From positions 49,929,724 through 49,993,723 of the forward strand of contig NC_087068.1 of NCBI RefSeq assembly GCF_963678635.1: DNA of 64,000 nt, in the 5' to 3' direction. A program made the position numbers and the translations under genes. Numbering within the stretch: position 1 is the stretch's first letter; each line of letters begins with the position of its first letter. Positions 1-10,690 of the stretch are shown here, in pieces. A model generated the notes under the pieces. That model saw only the letters and a program-made list of their open reading frames with translations. It had not been told where the DNA came from and ran no database searches. The DNA comes from Symsagittifera roscoffensis (lineage: Eukaryota > Xenacoelomorpha > Acoela > Convolutidae).

Positions 1-1800
1 AGGAAAGAGAGCCCAAACTTTTTTTTGATCTTCATACATTTCCTTGAAAAGTGTTCCACTCGTTAAATCATAAAAATGGTTGGTTAGTTAAGATTGGTTA
101 TTGAGACCAAATATGTTTGTCAATGCCGCTAATCAACCACATGCCAATTTTTGTTTTTAAAAAAAACGCACACATTTTGATCAACAAATTTACTTGTAAA
201 AATTTGCAGGCGAGGAAAAAGGAAAAGAGCCAATTATTCATAAGCTACTAAACACATGAAAAATTTTGTAATACTTCGATCACTGTTTCAAGCTGCAATG
301 ATTTTATTACTTACTAAAATATTGAAAATCGTTTAAAATAGGCTTTCGGTAATCGAAATTTGGAAGAAATCTAAAGAAGGAACGATAAAACGACTAATCT
401 GGCTCTTTTACAGTTCCCCCTTTCAAACTCAAATTTGAAAAGCTTATTTAACCTTGTCATAATGCAATGAAATTTGGCGTGGTGAACAGTGAAACGAAAC
501 GACAACTGTGAACAGATTTGTTCTTCATACTTGCCAGCGTAACATAGCGCTTTTAGCCGTAATAACTCGTAAAACAAACATTAAACTCGGTACTTTGAAA
601 GGAGAGAACTGGAAAAGAGCCACTAATCTTTGTAAAAAATGCAATGAAAATTTGCATGGTAAAAAAATCACATTTCGAACACATTTTTCATCGGCTCTTT
701 TCCACTTTCCTTAACTGTTTCGGCTTTTTCCTTCCCCACCTGCAAATTTTGACTAGTGAAATTTTGTTCACCTTGTCCATATATTTGGGCTTCATGTTTA
801 ACCTAGTAAAACCCCTCGTCACATCATAAAATTGATGCTTATGTGAGGTTGAGAAAGGAGAAATAGCCATTTTTTCAGTTGTCTGGCTTGTTATTATTGC
901 TGAATGCGTGGTTTTACGATGAAAAGTATGAAGAACAAATATGTTCACAATAGTTAATTTCATCATCATGCAAAATTTCATTTCATTACAACAACGTAAA
1001 ATTAGTTTTCCAAAACTGAAATTCAAATAGGGGAGTGGAAAAGAGCCTTTTCATCTTGCAAAACAGGAAAAAAAATCCGTATTTAGCCATAGTATTATAC
1101 AAAAAAAACTGAAAAAAATGAAATAAGCGGGAAGTTAAAGAGAGCCTCAAACTTTTATAGCAACCGATCAATTTGAAAAGTTCTGGGACTAGTGCAAAGT
1201 CGGTCTAACATCCAAAACAAAAAGTTGTTGGGCAATACAAGTAACAACGCAAGAAAAAATTTAGGCATTCGAAATTGGGAAGAAAAATTTCAGGTTAATC
1301 CATAGTTCCTTCTCACGTTTTTAGGGTGGTTGGAAAAAAAACGCAAAAAAAAACAGACAGTTCTCATAGACTGTTATGAATTCAGAAATTTTTTGAAGTG
1401 TTCGGGAAGTGAAAAAGAGCTTATAACTCTAATAGCAATCGATCAATTTAAACAAAAATTCTGACTCTAGTACAAAATCGGTCCAAAATCTTCAATAAAT
1501 AGTTGTCGAATTACAAAAAATGATAGCTGGTTGCGATGCAAGTAACAACGCATGTAGTTCTTAACCAATTTTCCTCGATTTCTCTCAACTCCGCCAATTT
1601 TTATCAACACTGCGATATTCTTATTGAAATTTTTTGTCAATCAAGTTCCGACAGAATGAGGTTTAATACCATTCCAGTCTTGCCTCCAAAATATTTTTTA
1701 GTGAATCAAAATTGGGCGGAAAGAAACTCAGGCTAATCGATAGTTTCTTCACATGTTTAAAGGGTGGTTGGAAAAAAAAACGCTAGAAAATCAACAAGAT
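1..1800. repeat. Diverged repeat block with recurring GGAAAAGAGCC box
   Basis: No gene is visible. A short box, GGAAAAGAGCC or close variants, recurs in both orientations near 2, 221, 401 (inverted), 611, 693 (inverted), 1036, 1130 and 1408. Several boxes are followed by related text, for example 'atagcaaccgatcaattt' near 1157 and its variant near 1431. This looks like several old, partly inverted copies of one dispersed repeat, not unique intergenic DNA. The short ORFs across it show no protein-like composition. Confidence 0.5.
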
Positions 1801-3223
1801 AGTGCTAACAAACTTTTTCAAATTTGAAAAAATTGAAGTTTTTGAAGAAATTGAATCTTTTTCTTGTTTGAAAAAACACGTATTATGAAAACGTACGAGA
1901 ATTGGCTTTTTGAGACGCTTTTGAAAAATGTTCTTTTCTCTTGATTTTTTCAATTTTTCGGCAAACATAGACACTGATTTCTCCATTGGGTTTTCTCTTT
2001 GCATCTAACACCGCATCCTGCGGCCTTGAGAAAGTTGCTTTGGCCCTGCTCTAGATTTTTTTTTCCGTTTTCTCAAAAGCGACCCTGTGTGTCTTTAGAC
2101 TCAGAAATGGGAGGATCTTTGGAGAAAACGGACAAAATCTAAAAGAGGGTCAAAATTACCTGGAATTGAACGCTCCCAAGGCTATAGGGAGTGACGTAAG
2201 ATACATAGAGAAAATAAGCATATGGACCTTCCTGCATCAAGAGTACTTTCAAGTGGTAGGGAGAGCCACTATGGACATATGAAGAGCTACTTTTGACATC
2301 TCGACTTTCAGTCGGACTTACCTCCAGTTTCTCAAAACTTCCGGTCAAATCTGATTAGACGAGCTCAATCAAAAGAACAGTTTATGGAGATCACTTGTTT
2401 CTATTTATCTCAGAAATGGCGAAGCTGTTTTGGAGAAAGGGATAGGGTTTAAAAGGGGGGAGTTAAAAATAAGAAAAATTGTGAAGGTTAAATGGAAAAC
2501 GCCCTAAAGAAAGCGGCAAGGTGAAGAGAAACTACCTAAATATGCTTATGCATGCTGACAAATAAGTTGATTTTTTTAAGAAACAGAAGCATGGGACTAG
2601 ATTTTTAATTTATTTTACGACTTTGAAAAAAATTACTGTTTGAACATTATCGTGCCGATTTTCACGAAAATGATACCAAAGAAAAAATCGCCTTTTCTTC
2701 TCTGTCTTTTGTATGCCTCAAGCCTTTTCACATTTCCCCACTCCATACAACCTTCAGAAGAATCTGTTACACGGGTTTTCGGACCACTAAAATTTTTCGG
2801 AACGGTAAAAATTGGTATGTAACCTACTTTCAGTAAACTCTCGGATACTTGCATTAATAAGGCTGTTTATAAATTTTGCCCCAACTTTACACTTTGTGGG
2901 TGCTTGACATATCGCACGTTGGCCTACTATCCAAAATTTTACAGTTGTAAATTCGCAGAGGAAACTTTCCACCTAGAATTTTTTCACTGGTTGCACTATG
3001 GCTCAAAAAATCTGAAATTTGAATACAGGATATTTAGTTCAAAACATGTTAGTAATCATTATAAAACCACTCGTTGCACCAAAAACATGATGCTGTGAGG
3101 AAAAAACCCGTTGCAAAAAAAACGAAAAAAAAAACACTGCTTCAACGCAAATGTAAAAAAGGCAAAGCGTACAATTTTATTCGTACAAGCGTACTATTTC
3201 ATTCATACAAACAGTCAAATGGG
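1801..3223. other. Intergenic stretch with weak repeats, no gene seen
   Basis: I see no supported coding region. A short imperfect inverted repeat (CCGTTTTCTC near 2066 against GAGAAAACGG near 2121) and a diverged direct repeat starting 'ctcagaaatgg' (near 2099 and 2409) suggest eroded transposon sequence. Short ORFs occur on both strands, but none resembles a known protein. Confidence 0.4.
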
Positions 3224-3475
3224 GCTATAGCCGCTCGTGTTTACTTGTGTTCAGGTCTGAGTATTGGGGGACAGGAGCTGGGTTGACCGGCGTGAGAGAC
3301 AAGTCTCTCGGCCGCACGGCCATTGGTTCTCATATGCAGTAACTTTTCAGGCAATGAATTTGTACGCTGAAGAACTGATGTCCGTTCGGCCGAGAGACTT
3401 GTCTCTCACGCCGGTGAACCCAGTTCCTGTCATCCATACTCAGCCCTTAGCATATGTAAGCCCTAGCGGCTATAG
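3224..3475. repeat. Inverted-repeat (foldback/MITE-like) element
   Basis: Two imperfect inverted arms of about 90 bp, 3224-3314 and 3387-3475, flank a loop of about 72 bp. The inner end of each arm is identical over the core CCGGCGTGAGAGACAAGTCT and adjoining CTCGGCCG. The outer ends share CTATAGCCGCT. The element is more GC-rich than its surroundings. No transposase ORF is present, so this would be a non-autonomous element. Target-site duplications could not be assigned by eye. Confidence 0.7.
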
Positions 3476-4390
3476 ACTATCGGTTCGGCAATAATTATGA
3501 CTGACCGACAAAAAAGCAATTTGTCTCAAGGACATTGGCAGTTCTTGTGGCTATCTTGTGCCGAGATATTTTCATAATCGAAGCTGAGAATTGGTGACTT
3601 CATGAACATGATTTAGGTGAGTTTTTGGGATTATTTACCGATTATCGACATGAGTTGTTTGCATTGCCCACAAGTGAAACATGAAACTTTATTGTCTGCG
3701 CAATGTTTCTTTTTTGATGCTATAGTTCTACAGCACATGCATCATACAGAACGTGTAATTGCCGATTTCTTAGCACATTTTTTGAGAAGAATTAGGGCTA
3801 GTACTTTAACTACGAAGGGTATTTCTATATCGTAACATTTGTTTATTATAACCCAATGATCGATTTAGGAATGCATAAGGAACTTGCAAATGAATGGCCA
3901 AAAAAATTTATATTAAATTGCTCTAGCATTAACACTTCTAGTCTGAAGAGATGTGGTTCGATTGTTTAGTTGAGTTTCATTTGTGGTTCGATTGTTTAGT
4001 TGAGATCCAGTTAACGCTTTCACCGCAACCTTTACACCACCTGAACAGTTACAAGTAACCTGAATCAGGTGACTACTTTTTTGAGAGAAAAATAGTGACT
4101 ATGACAATTTTCGAATTTTTTGTAGCCATTTTTTTTAGGTCGGCCAAATTAATTTTTCAAGTTCTGCCAAAGCACTAAAAAGTCCGTTTTGGCCAATAAT
4201 TTCGAATTAACAGGCTGAAAAAAAATCAGCTTTAGGCACTTTTTGAAAATTTTTTAAAATTGCGTTTTTTCGGCGCGCGCTCCCCCCTCAATATTAGTAT
4301 ATATTGGCGCCAATGGCGCCTTTGAAAAATTTTAGGGCCCGTCAATAAAAACCAAGTGTAAGTAGTGACCATACATACTGGCCTGAATAG
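3476..4390. other. Intergenic, small tandem duplication, no gene seen
   Basis: No gene is supported. A 23-bp segment starting TGTGGTTCGATTG is present twice, at 3952-3974 and 3982-4004. A short palindrome, GGCGCCAATGGCGCC, lies near 4304-4318. Confidence 0.45.
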
Positions 4391-4549
4391 TTTCGCAATT
4401 AATGAGGTTTTTGAGGTTGAAAGAGATACCAACTGATATTTTACCAGATACATTTTACCAGATACGTCTTAAAACAAGGAAGGGTTATGTACCTGGTAAA
4501 ATATCAATTGACATCTCTTACAACCTTAATAACCTCTTTAATTGCGAAA
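4391..4549. repeat. Small inverted repeat
   Basis: Arms 4391-4447 and 4493-4549 are imperfect reverse complements (TTTCGCAATTAA against TTAATTGCGAAA, and TGATATTTTACCAG against CTGGTAAAATATCA) around a loop of about 45 bp. It is probably a short MITE-like or foldback sequence. The 4550-5126 stretch beyond it holds no recognisable gene and forms the 3' flank of CDC25. Confidence 0.6.
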
Positions 4550-5126
4550 GCTGAATATTTTTTACATTTGTTGATATAATTTTTTCAGAATGAATCTTTC
4601 TTAAATTAAATGAATTCCTCCTATTGTTAAAAAATTTGCAGCGTTTAGTTCAAAATAACACGCATTTTAAATGCACTTTTTCCTAAATAAGGGTCTCCCT
4701 CGAAAAAATGAAGGTAACTATGGAAGAGTAACGATATTCAACATTTGATGTTTTCAATGTCCAAAAACAAGAGACTTATGAACACTGATACTACCTCACC
4801 AAAAACAGGAAATATTGCATGCAAAGTTCAACGATAAATTGTTTGCCCTGGAAACCTCTTGCGCTTCAGTATGATTTCAATTTTATCTTATTTCTGTAAA
4901 AACCAACATTTTCATTGAGAATTTATACTGCCCCGTTTTTTACATCTAACGCTTGCAATATCGCCTGAATGCTTGGAAAACTAACCTTTAAGCGATAATT
5001 TTTATTATCTAAGGAATAATCGGGAATTAGTGTAATCATTAGGTCTTAAGTTAACATTAAAATCAACAGTATCTATTGAATAGACCTTACTTAAGCTAAT
5101 TAAAAACAGAAAAAAGCAGTTTTGGT

Positions 5127-8100
5127 TTACAGCCGAGTTGTTCGGAATCTTGCCAATTTATTTCTGGCAGCAGCTTGAGCTTCGCGACTCTTTTTCTCTT
5201 CATTTCTATTTCGCACCATTTCCAGAGAGTACGCAGGGTGTAACATTGGGCAATATTCTTGTGGTTCGCATAGATGTCGAAACTGGTGAAAAAACTGTTT
5301 ATAACCTCCAAAAAGAACATACATCTCTGGATAACGTAGTTTAGGGTAAGAGTTCTGGAACACAGATCTATCATGGTTGCGAACAAATTTGAACATTCTT
5401 GGACCACGCTCTTGGGAAAACTCGCAGTGGAAAATCAAAACAGTTTGCTTATTATCTTGGCCATGAAATAAGTAATTCTTAACTTGATCTTGAAGATAAA
5501 AATTGACCGCCCCTTTAATGTGACCACCTTTGTACTCGAATGGGTATCGACAGTCTATGATAACAAACTTTTCAATCTTGTGAGTGTACATCCCATTGAG
5601 AAGATCGGCAACGCCACTCGCAGGAGTCGCAACCTCTGGGCGTCCCGATACCTCAGGCAGTATATGCACTCTACTATTGTCCCCTATGAAGCTCTGCACA
5701 TCAGCTATCTTGTAAGGCATTGCAACTATCGGACTATATAAGTCTAAATTAGGACGTTGAACAACTCCGATGTTAGGCGAGGCTCTGCGCTTGTGGCTAG
5801 GGTCAGTTTCGTCTGCTTTGTTTTCTTCCGCAACATCCGGGATCTTTCCACTGATCAGGGTATCGAAGATAGATCCACTTTTTTTGGTCGAAACTTCGAG
5901 TGGTGATTCTTCCAGTGATTGTAAGCTGGTATCGAATGAAGAGTTAACGTCGTCACTCCCAAGAGGTGATACAACTAGATCTCGACCGCCTTCAGGTGAT
6001 GTGTTCCCTCTGCCATCTTCGCAGATATTATCCACTTCAATTTGGATCGAGACAGTTGCCCGTGTCGTATCGAAGCGCCGAAACTTCGATACTGGCTTCT
6101 TCGATCCATTCAGATTTTCTCTGGGTTGGCCGCCTTAAACAAATATCAAGTTAGACAAACAATCATAGCCGGCACTTTTTGCAGCCGAAATATTTCATAT
6201 TAAAACTGACTATTATTAAATTCAGCAATTAGTTTTTTGTTCATGTTATATACTATGTTCCAACTATTTATATCACTAAAGTTGATTTTTCATGCTTGTC
6301 ACGTTTCGAGTGTTTGCTAGTTTTATCGGTAACTGTGGTTGATATCCTGTAACCCAGTCCTAGTCCGGTCGCATAGTCCATTCCTTCGACATACGTTAGT
6401 TGGGACACCACCGAAGACCTCCCGGATGAGTCATCTAGAATTTCTGCCGACGCTGTGTTAACTTGACTAATCCTTCCTCTCTTCTTTTTCAATTTCTTCC
6501 CCTTTTTCTCATCCGGTGGTTGCTTGCTTCGAGGCCGAACGACTTTCGCAACTGGAATGTCTTCCGGAACACTCGTTATCGAAGACTCCGAGTTCGTCAA
6601 GATGTCGTTCATGGACTCCGGATCCGAGATGTCTCCTGGTTTTTTCCTTCTTACTTTGATACTCATTTTCGAATTGTCCATAGTCGAGTGGTTTATAAAT
6701 GCATGTGTTACTAAACTTTCGCTTTTATACTGTTCTACTGTAGGTTTTTTCCGCTTTTTGGCTAGCTGAGTCGTTCTGGACTTTCCACCAGTGAGTCCGC
6801 CTTTAATCGTCAACTTCTTAGACGCTTTGTCTTCTTTTTCCGCACTGCAGCACTTTGGCATCGCTTGGTAACGGCAATCTTGGCTCTACAGCCAGTCATG
6901 CAATATTACTAAGCGTTCAGGAGTCAAAAATGACGCGACTCAAATTGTTGCTCTTGGTAGTTACTTAAATAGTGTACAACGTTTGTAATTGCTATCTTAT
7001 CAGTAATTCTAAAATCTTAATCGCACAGTCGCTATTGATATGGAAACTGAATAAACAATCTATTTAGGGTCACAAAAATTATTCGAGTTTCACTGAGCTT
7101 AAATGTGAAGTTTCGAAATGACAAAACACAAGCAATTCAGCCTGGTCTTAGCACCATTTCCGATACCACCATGCAAAGTCTATCGATCGCAATCGTAACT
7201 AATTTAGACAAAACTTAAGAAAATTCAGTTCACTATCATTCCTTACAACTACAATACCTTACAATTAACTGATACCTCACAATTAACTGATACCTCACAA
7301 TTAACTGATACCTCACAATTAACTGATACCTCACAATTAACTGATACCTCACAATTAACTGATAACTTAATGTGTTATTTAGTTGACATAAGCGGATTTA
7401 GGGGGGCGGAGGTCTTTTAACAGGAATTCGATACCCTGCTGACTATTTTGAGATTCATTTTGGAAGACTGACCTTGAAATGGGAGCACGCGCCGAAAAAG
7501 GCGATTTCTTGGACGAAATGGGGTATTTATAGTGATTCGGAAAATCAATTTGGTCGACCAAAAAACGCCCCGCCACCCCACGAGAAAACCAGAGGTCCTG
7601 GTTAAGAAATCCAAATTTTTCGTTTCAGAACTTTTTACGTTACAGAAAAACCACAGGTGATTAACAAAAATGAAGCTAGGATTAAAATTTGGTTTCAGCT
7701 CACCAGACACATTGAGAACTGGCTCGAAACAATTATTTGTTATTTCCGCCAAAACGCTTCTCGGATTCCGTTGAATACTTCGCTTTCGAGTCCCACCAAC
7801 GTCGCCACCTTCTTTTGTGACATTACTCTCCGCCTTTACCGGCGTCTGACCGAGCGAGCTCGGAATCTGGTTTTCCGAGTCATCTTCTGGTCCGAACAAA
7901 CTCGAAACCTTGTTCTCTGAATCATCCTTAAAGTTGTCATTGAACAGTGATCTCTTCCTAGTCATACTAATGGGAGGTGATCCAGGGCTCTCTGAGACTC
8001 CAGATACCTTCAAGGTTCCCTGGAGTTCAGAAGAGAGTCCAGCACCAGGAGTCCCGCCAGAAGAACTGGATGAATATGATTGAAAATCGAAGTCTGGCGA

Positions 8101-8241
8101 CTCTTGATAGCCTTCATAAGCGTTCAGAATTCTGTTCATTGTCGAAATGGAAAAAGGTCGATAGACAGTACCTTCAGGCGATTCTTGATAAGCGAAGTCG
8201 TTGTTCATCTTTCTGGTCAAGCTAGATCCGTTATCCGACAT
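5127..8241 (-). CDS. CDC25: M-phase inducer phosphatase Cdc25 (two exons)
   Basis: Dual-specificity phosphatase that activates cyclin-dependent kinases by removing their inhibitory Thr/Tyr phosphates. I model join(7704-8241, 6133-5127) on the minus strand, giving 514 residues. The donor TCTG|GTGAGC and acceptor TTTAAG|GCGG both have phase 1, so the exons join in frame. The start chosen is ATG at 8241 (MSDNGSSL); an in-frame ATG lies upstream at 8325. Exon 1 encodes a disordered, Ser/Pro-rich regulatory region with many SP/TP sites, as expected of the Cdc25 N-terminus. Exon 2 carries the rhodanese-like catalytic domain: DCRYPFEYKGGHIKGAVN near residue 373, then the active-site loop HCEFSQERGPRM with Cys near 416 and Arg near 422, and the family-typical YPEMYVLFGGY segment. 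The length fits animal Cdc25 proteins. The catalytic part is certain; the exon 1 assignment rests on phase and composition. Confidence 0.9.
6268..6861 (-). CDS. Hypothetical basic protein inside the CDC25 intron
   Basis: A complete 197-codon ORF (ATG at 6861, stop at 6268) lies entirely within the 1570-bp CDC25 intron, on the same strand. The predicted protein begins MPKCCSAEKEDKASKK, is rich in Lys, Ser and Thr, and has a strongly basic stretch (KKGKKLKKKRGR), which would suit a nuclear or nucleic-acid-binding role. The C-terminus ends STLVI. No signal peptide, membrane segment or known domain is recognised. A possible splice acceptor (GGCTGTAG) sits about 30 bases upstream of the ATG, so it may be a nested gene, an alternative terminal exon or a trans-spliced gene. 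Its length and biased composition argue against chance, but transcription is unproven. Confidence 0.5.
   Translation of the reverse strand: MPKCCSAEKEDKASKKLTIKGGLTGGKSRTTQLAKKRKKPTVEQYKSESLVTHAFINHSTMDNSKMSIKVRRKKPGDISDPESMNDILTNSESSITSVPEDIPVAKVVRPRSKQPPDEKKGKKLKKKRGRISQVNTASAEILDDSSGRSSVVSQLTYVEGMDYATGLGLGYRISTTVTDKTSKHSKRDKHEKSTLVI
7261..7364. repeat. 18-bp tandem repeat, about 5.8 copies
   Basis: The unit ACAATTAACTGATACCTC is repeated without visible change from 7261 and degrades after 7362. It lies in the CDC25 intron. The near-perfect copies indicate recent expansion or ongoing length variation. Confidence 0.9.
7395..7570. repeat. Dispersed repeat, copy 1
   Basis: This segment of the CDC25 intron resembles 10530-10690. 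Shared blocks include GGGAGCACGCGCC, GCGGAGG, TTTCTTGGAC and CGGAAAATCAATTTG in the same order and orientation. It is a diverged dispersed repeat with no coding capacity. Confidence 0.7.
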
Positions 8242-8703
8242 TATTAGTTGTAGTGCTATAAACTTTCTTGAATTAGTTACAAATTCCGTAACAAAAGAAA
8301 CGCAACACTTGCTATTAAAATTCAATTATGAAATTAACTGTTGTGAAACAAAATGCACTTTGTTGGCCGTTAGACTGGAACTTAAGTTTACTTGGAACTT
8401 GGTTTTACTTTGAACTTGGTTTCGTGTAACGTTAAAATCGGCAGTCAAACTCTCATTCGGATCTGAAAACAAACAATTGTTTAGCCAAGGAAATGAGTTG
8501 ATGAAACAAACCAATCACCGGAACTCAAGCATCAATTTGACATATTTATTAACCAAGACAGCTCTCGCAGATTTAGGTTATGCCAATTCTCAACTCGCAA
8601 TGCAATTTCTTATTCGAAGTCCAATTTCAATCAAATACCAGTCACCTCCCTGATTAAATTAGGTGACCTTCAAAATTTTGTAACTGCCGAACTTATACTT
8701 ACT

Positions 8704-8849
8704 TGTTAAAAGTTCGGACAGACTAAATTAATTGAATGACTTTTTTGAAAAAGTAAATCTTTAAGACCAATTTTGAACCAATTGCACGTAAATCAGTCAA
8801 AATGCAGAGATTGCTCTTTTTAATTAATTTTGTCTGTTCCAACTTTTTG
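8704..8849. mobile_element. Short MITE-like element A
   Basis: It is bounded by inverted copies of the terminal sequence AAAAGTTCGGACAGAC: forward at 8704-8735 and inverted at 8811-8849. The same terminus occurs again in the neighbouring element at 8874 and 9361. There is no ORF, which suggests a non-autonomous DNA transposon. Exact ends and target duplications are not resolved. Confidence 0.5.
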
Positions 8850-8873
8850 TTACTCTCGTTATACAGAGAGTTG

Positions 8874-9400
8874 CAAAAAGTTCGGACAGACAGAAATAAT
8901 TAAAAAGAGCAACTGTCTAGACATCAAAGGCAATTAAAACTGAAATAAACATAACGTCGAAAGTTCATAACGCAGATTATCGCTCAAAATTTATAACCAC
9001 GGCGGGCAATTGCATCCGAAGCGGCGAATAGTAAAACTTGAAACAGAAACAGGGTGGCTAAAATGTTTCTACGATTAATTTCTAAATTTTGAATGATTTG
9101 AGCATCTTCTTATTTCCGTTTGTTTTTTTTGAACGGCCTAATCTGTTTTTTTTTGTTGAAAATAACTCTAGTTTTTAGTTTTTTTAACTACTTTTGCTAA
9201 CTATTTTATAGTAAATCTGGATGTTGATCGCAGCATGTAAAAATTAGGCTAGCATAATCATCGGATAATCGACGAGCTTGCTCTTCGAATTTGGTCTGAC
9301 AAAAAGTCCAAGATTGTCCGGCGTCAGATTTGGCATGCAAAGAAGCGTCAAAAAGCACTGATTGCTCATTTTAATTAATTCTGTCTGTCCGAACTTTTTG
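8874..9400. mobile_element. MITE-like element B
   Basis: Terminal inverted repeats of about 39-40 bp lie at 8874-8912 (CAAAAAGTTCGGACAGACAG) and 9361-9400 (inverted). Its left end faces the right end of element A, forming a near-perfect hairpin at 8811-8912 with a 24-base loop. No transposase is encoded. The pairing of ends into elements A and B is inferred. Confidence 0.5.
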
Positions 9401-9608
9401 CTGCTAATTATATAGTCAACGCCAAATTTTTGGCAATATCAGTGAACTTTAGCAATTTTAATAGGTCAAACACTACAGCATTTCCGGTAGGTTTTTTTAA
9501 AGCGGGTTTAACTTGAAAGCGGAATATCAGTGAACAGCAAAATCTCACGTCAAAATGAGCAGTTTCAGATCGTTCGCTAAAAATTATTACCAACAATTTC
9601 CAATACTA

Positions 9609-10340
9609 CAGTGCTGATTTAAATTATCCCGACAAAACGAACAAAACATGAATTTTCAAACGCGTTTTTCTCAAATTGGGTTAAGATTAGACAAAAAAAT
9701 GAGGAGAACAAAAATTGCTTAGAATTTCATTAGAATTAATATGGTATATTTTTTTCTCCAAAATTCTCAACCAAAATTTTAACCCAAAAATGGGTCTTTT
9801 GGCTTCTTTCAATTGATCAAAAATTACGCTGAAACTACTTTGTTAATTGATAAGAAAACTATATTCCAAGAAGCCCCTTACACAGTCTAACAAAATTTAA
9901 GCAGGGTTAAATCTCCAAAAATTTGCGCAAAGTGTTTAAAATTTGTTTTTAAACAGAAATTCTGGGTTATAAAGTAAAAATCACATTTATTGACTATCAA
10001 GTAAAAAATTTTTCTCTTATACTGGTTTTTGGAGATTAAATTTTTCTTAAAATTTTTTGGGCTGCTTAAGGGGTTTCTTGGAAATATAGTTTTCTTATCA
10101 ATTAACAAAGTAGTTTCAGCGTAATTTTTGATCAATTGAAAAAAGCCAAAATTAACCACTTTTGGGGTAAAATTTTGGTTGAGAATTTTGGAGAAAAAAA
10201 TATACCATATTAATTCTAATGAAATTCTAAGCAACTTTTGTTCTACTCATTTTTTTGTCTAATCTTAACCCAATTTGAGAAAAACGCGTTTGAAAATTCA
10301 AGTTTTGTTCGTTTTGTCCGGATAATTTAAATCAGCACTG
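9609..10340. mobile_element. 732-bp foldback MITE flanked by TA
   Basis: Two inverted arms of about 280 bp (9609-9887 and 10064-10340) are more than 90% identical by eye and surround a central segment of about 176 bp. Both ends start CAGTGCTGATTTAAATTATC and both are flanked by TA (9607-9608 and 10341-10342). TA target sites are the hallmark of Tc1/mariner-type transposition, so this is probably a non-autonomous relative. The high arm identity suggests a young insertion. A partial second terminus (GACAAAACGAACTGAATTC near 10354) follows immediately, implying insertion into or beside an older copy. The ORFs within it are shadows of the palindrome. Confidence 0.85.
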
Positions 10341-10529
10341 TATAAATCAGCCAGACAAAACGAACTGAATTCGAACTTTAAAACGCGTTAATACCCCCCC
10401 CCAAACTTAGGGGTAAAAATTGGGTTGGATTCGCCTTCCCCCTAAATCCGCTACTGTGCTAGCTAATTGAAAGTGTAACTAGGTAAAACAAATTTTAGAA
10501 ATTTCAGTAAAGTACATTAACTGATGCCT

Positions 10530-10690
10530 TGGGGCGGAGGCCTTTTAGCAGGGAGACTATTTTAAGATTCCCACTTTTGACTGACTGACCGTAAAATAGG
10601 GAGCACGCGCCAAAAAAGGCAATTTCTTGGACAAAAGGGGGTAGTTTTAGTGATGTGAGAGCTCGGAAAATCAATTTGCTCGATCTAAAA
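10530..10690. repeat. Dispersed repeat, copy 2
   Basis: Counterpart of 7395-7570, sharing GGGAGCACGCGCC and CGGAAAATCAATTTG with small insertions and substitutions. It is non-coding. Confidence 0.7.

Noticed and set aside
9887-10234. Minus-strand ORF of 115 codons
   Set aside because: It runs through the loop and arm of the foldback element and has the Lys/Asn/Phe/Ile bias of plain AT-rich DNA.
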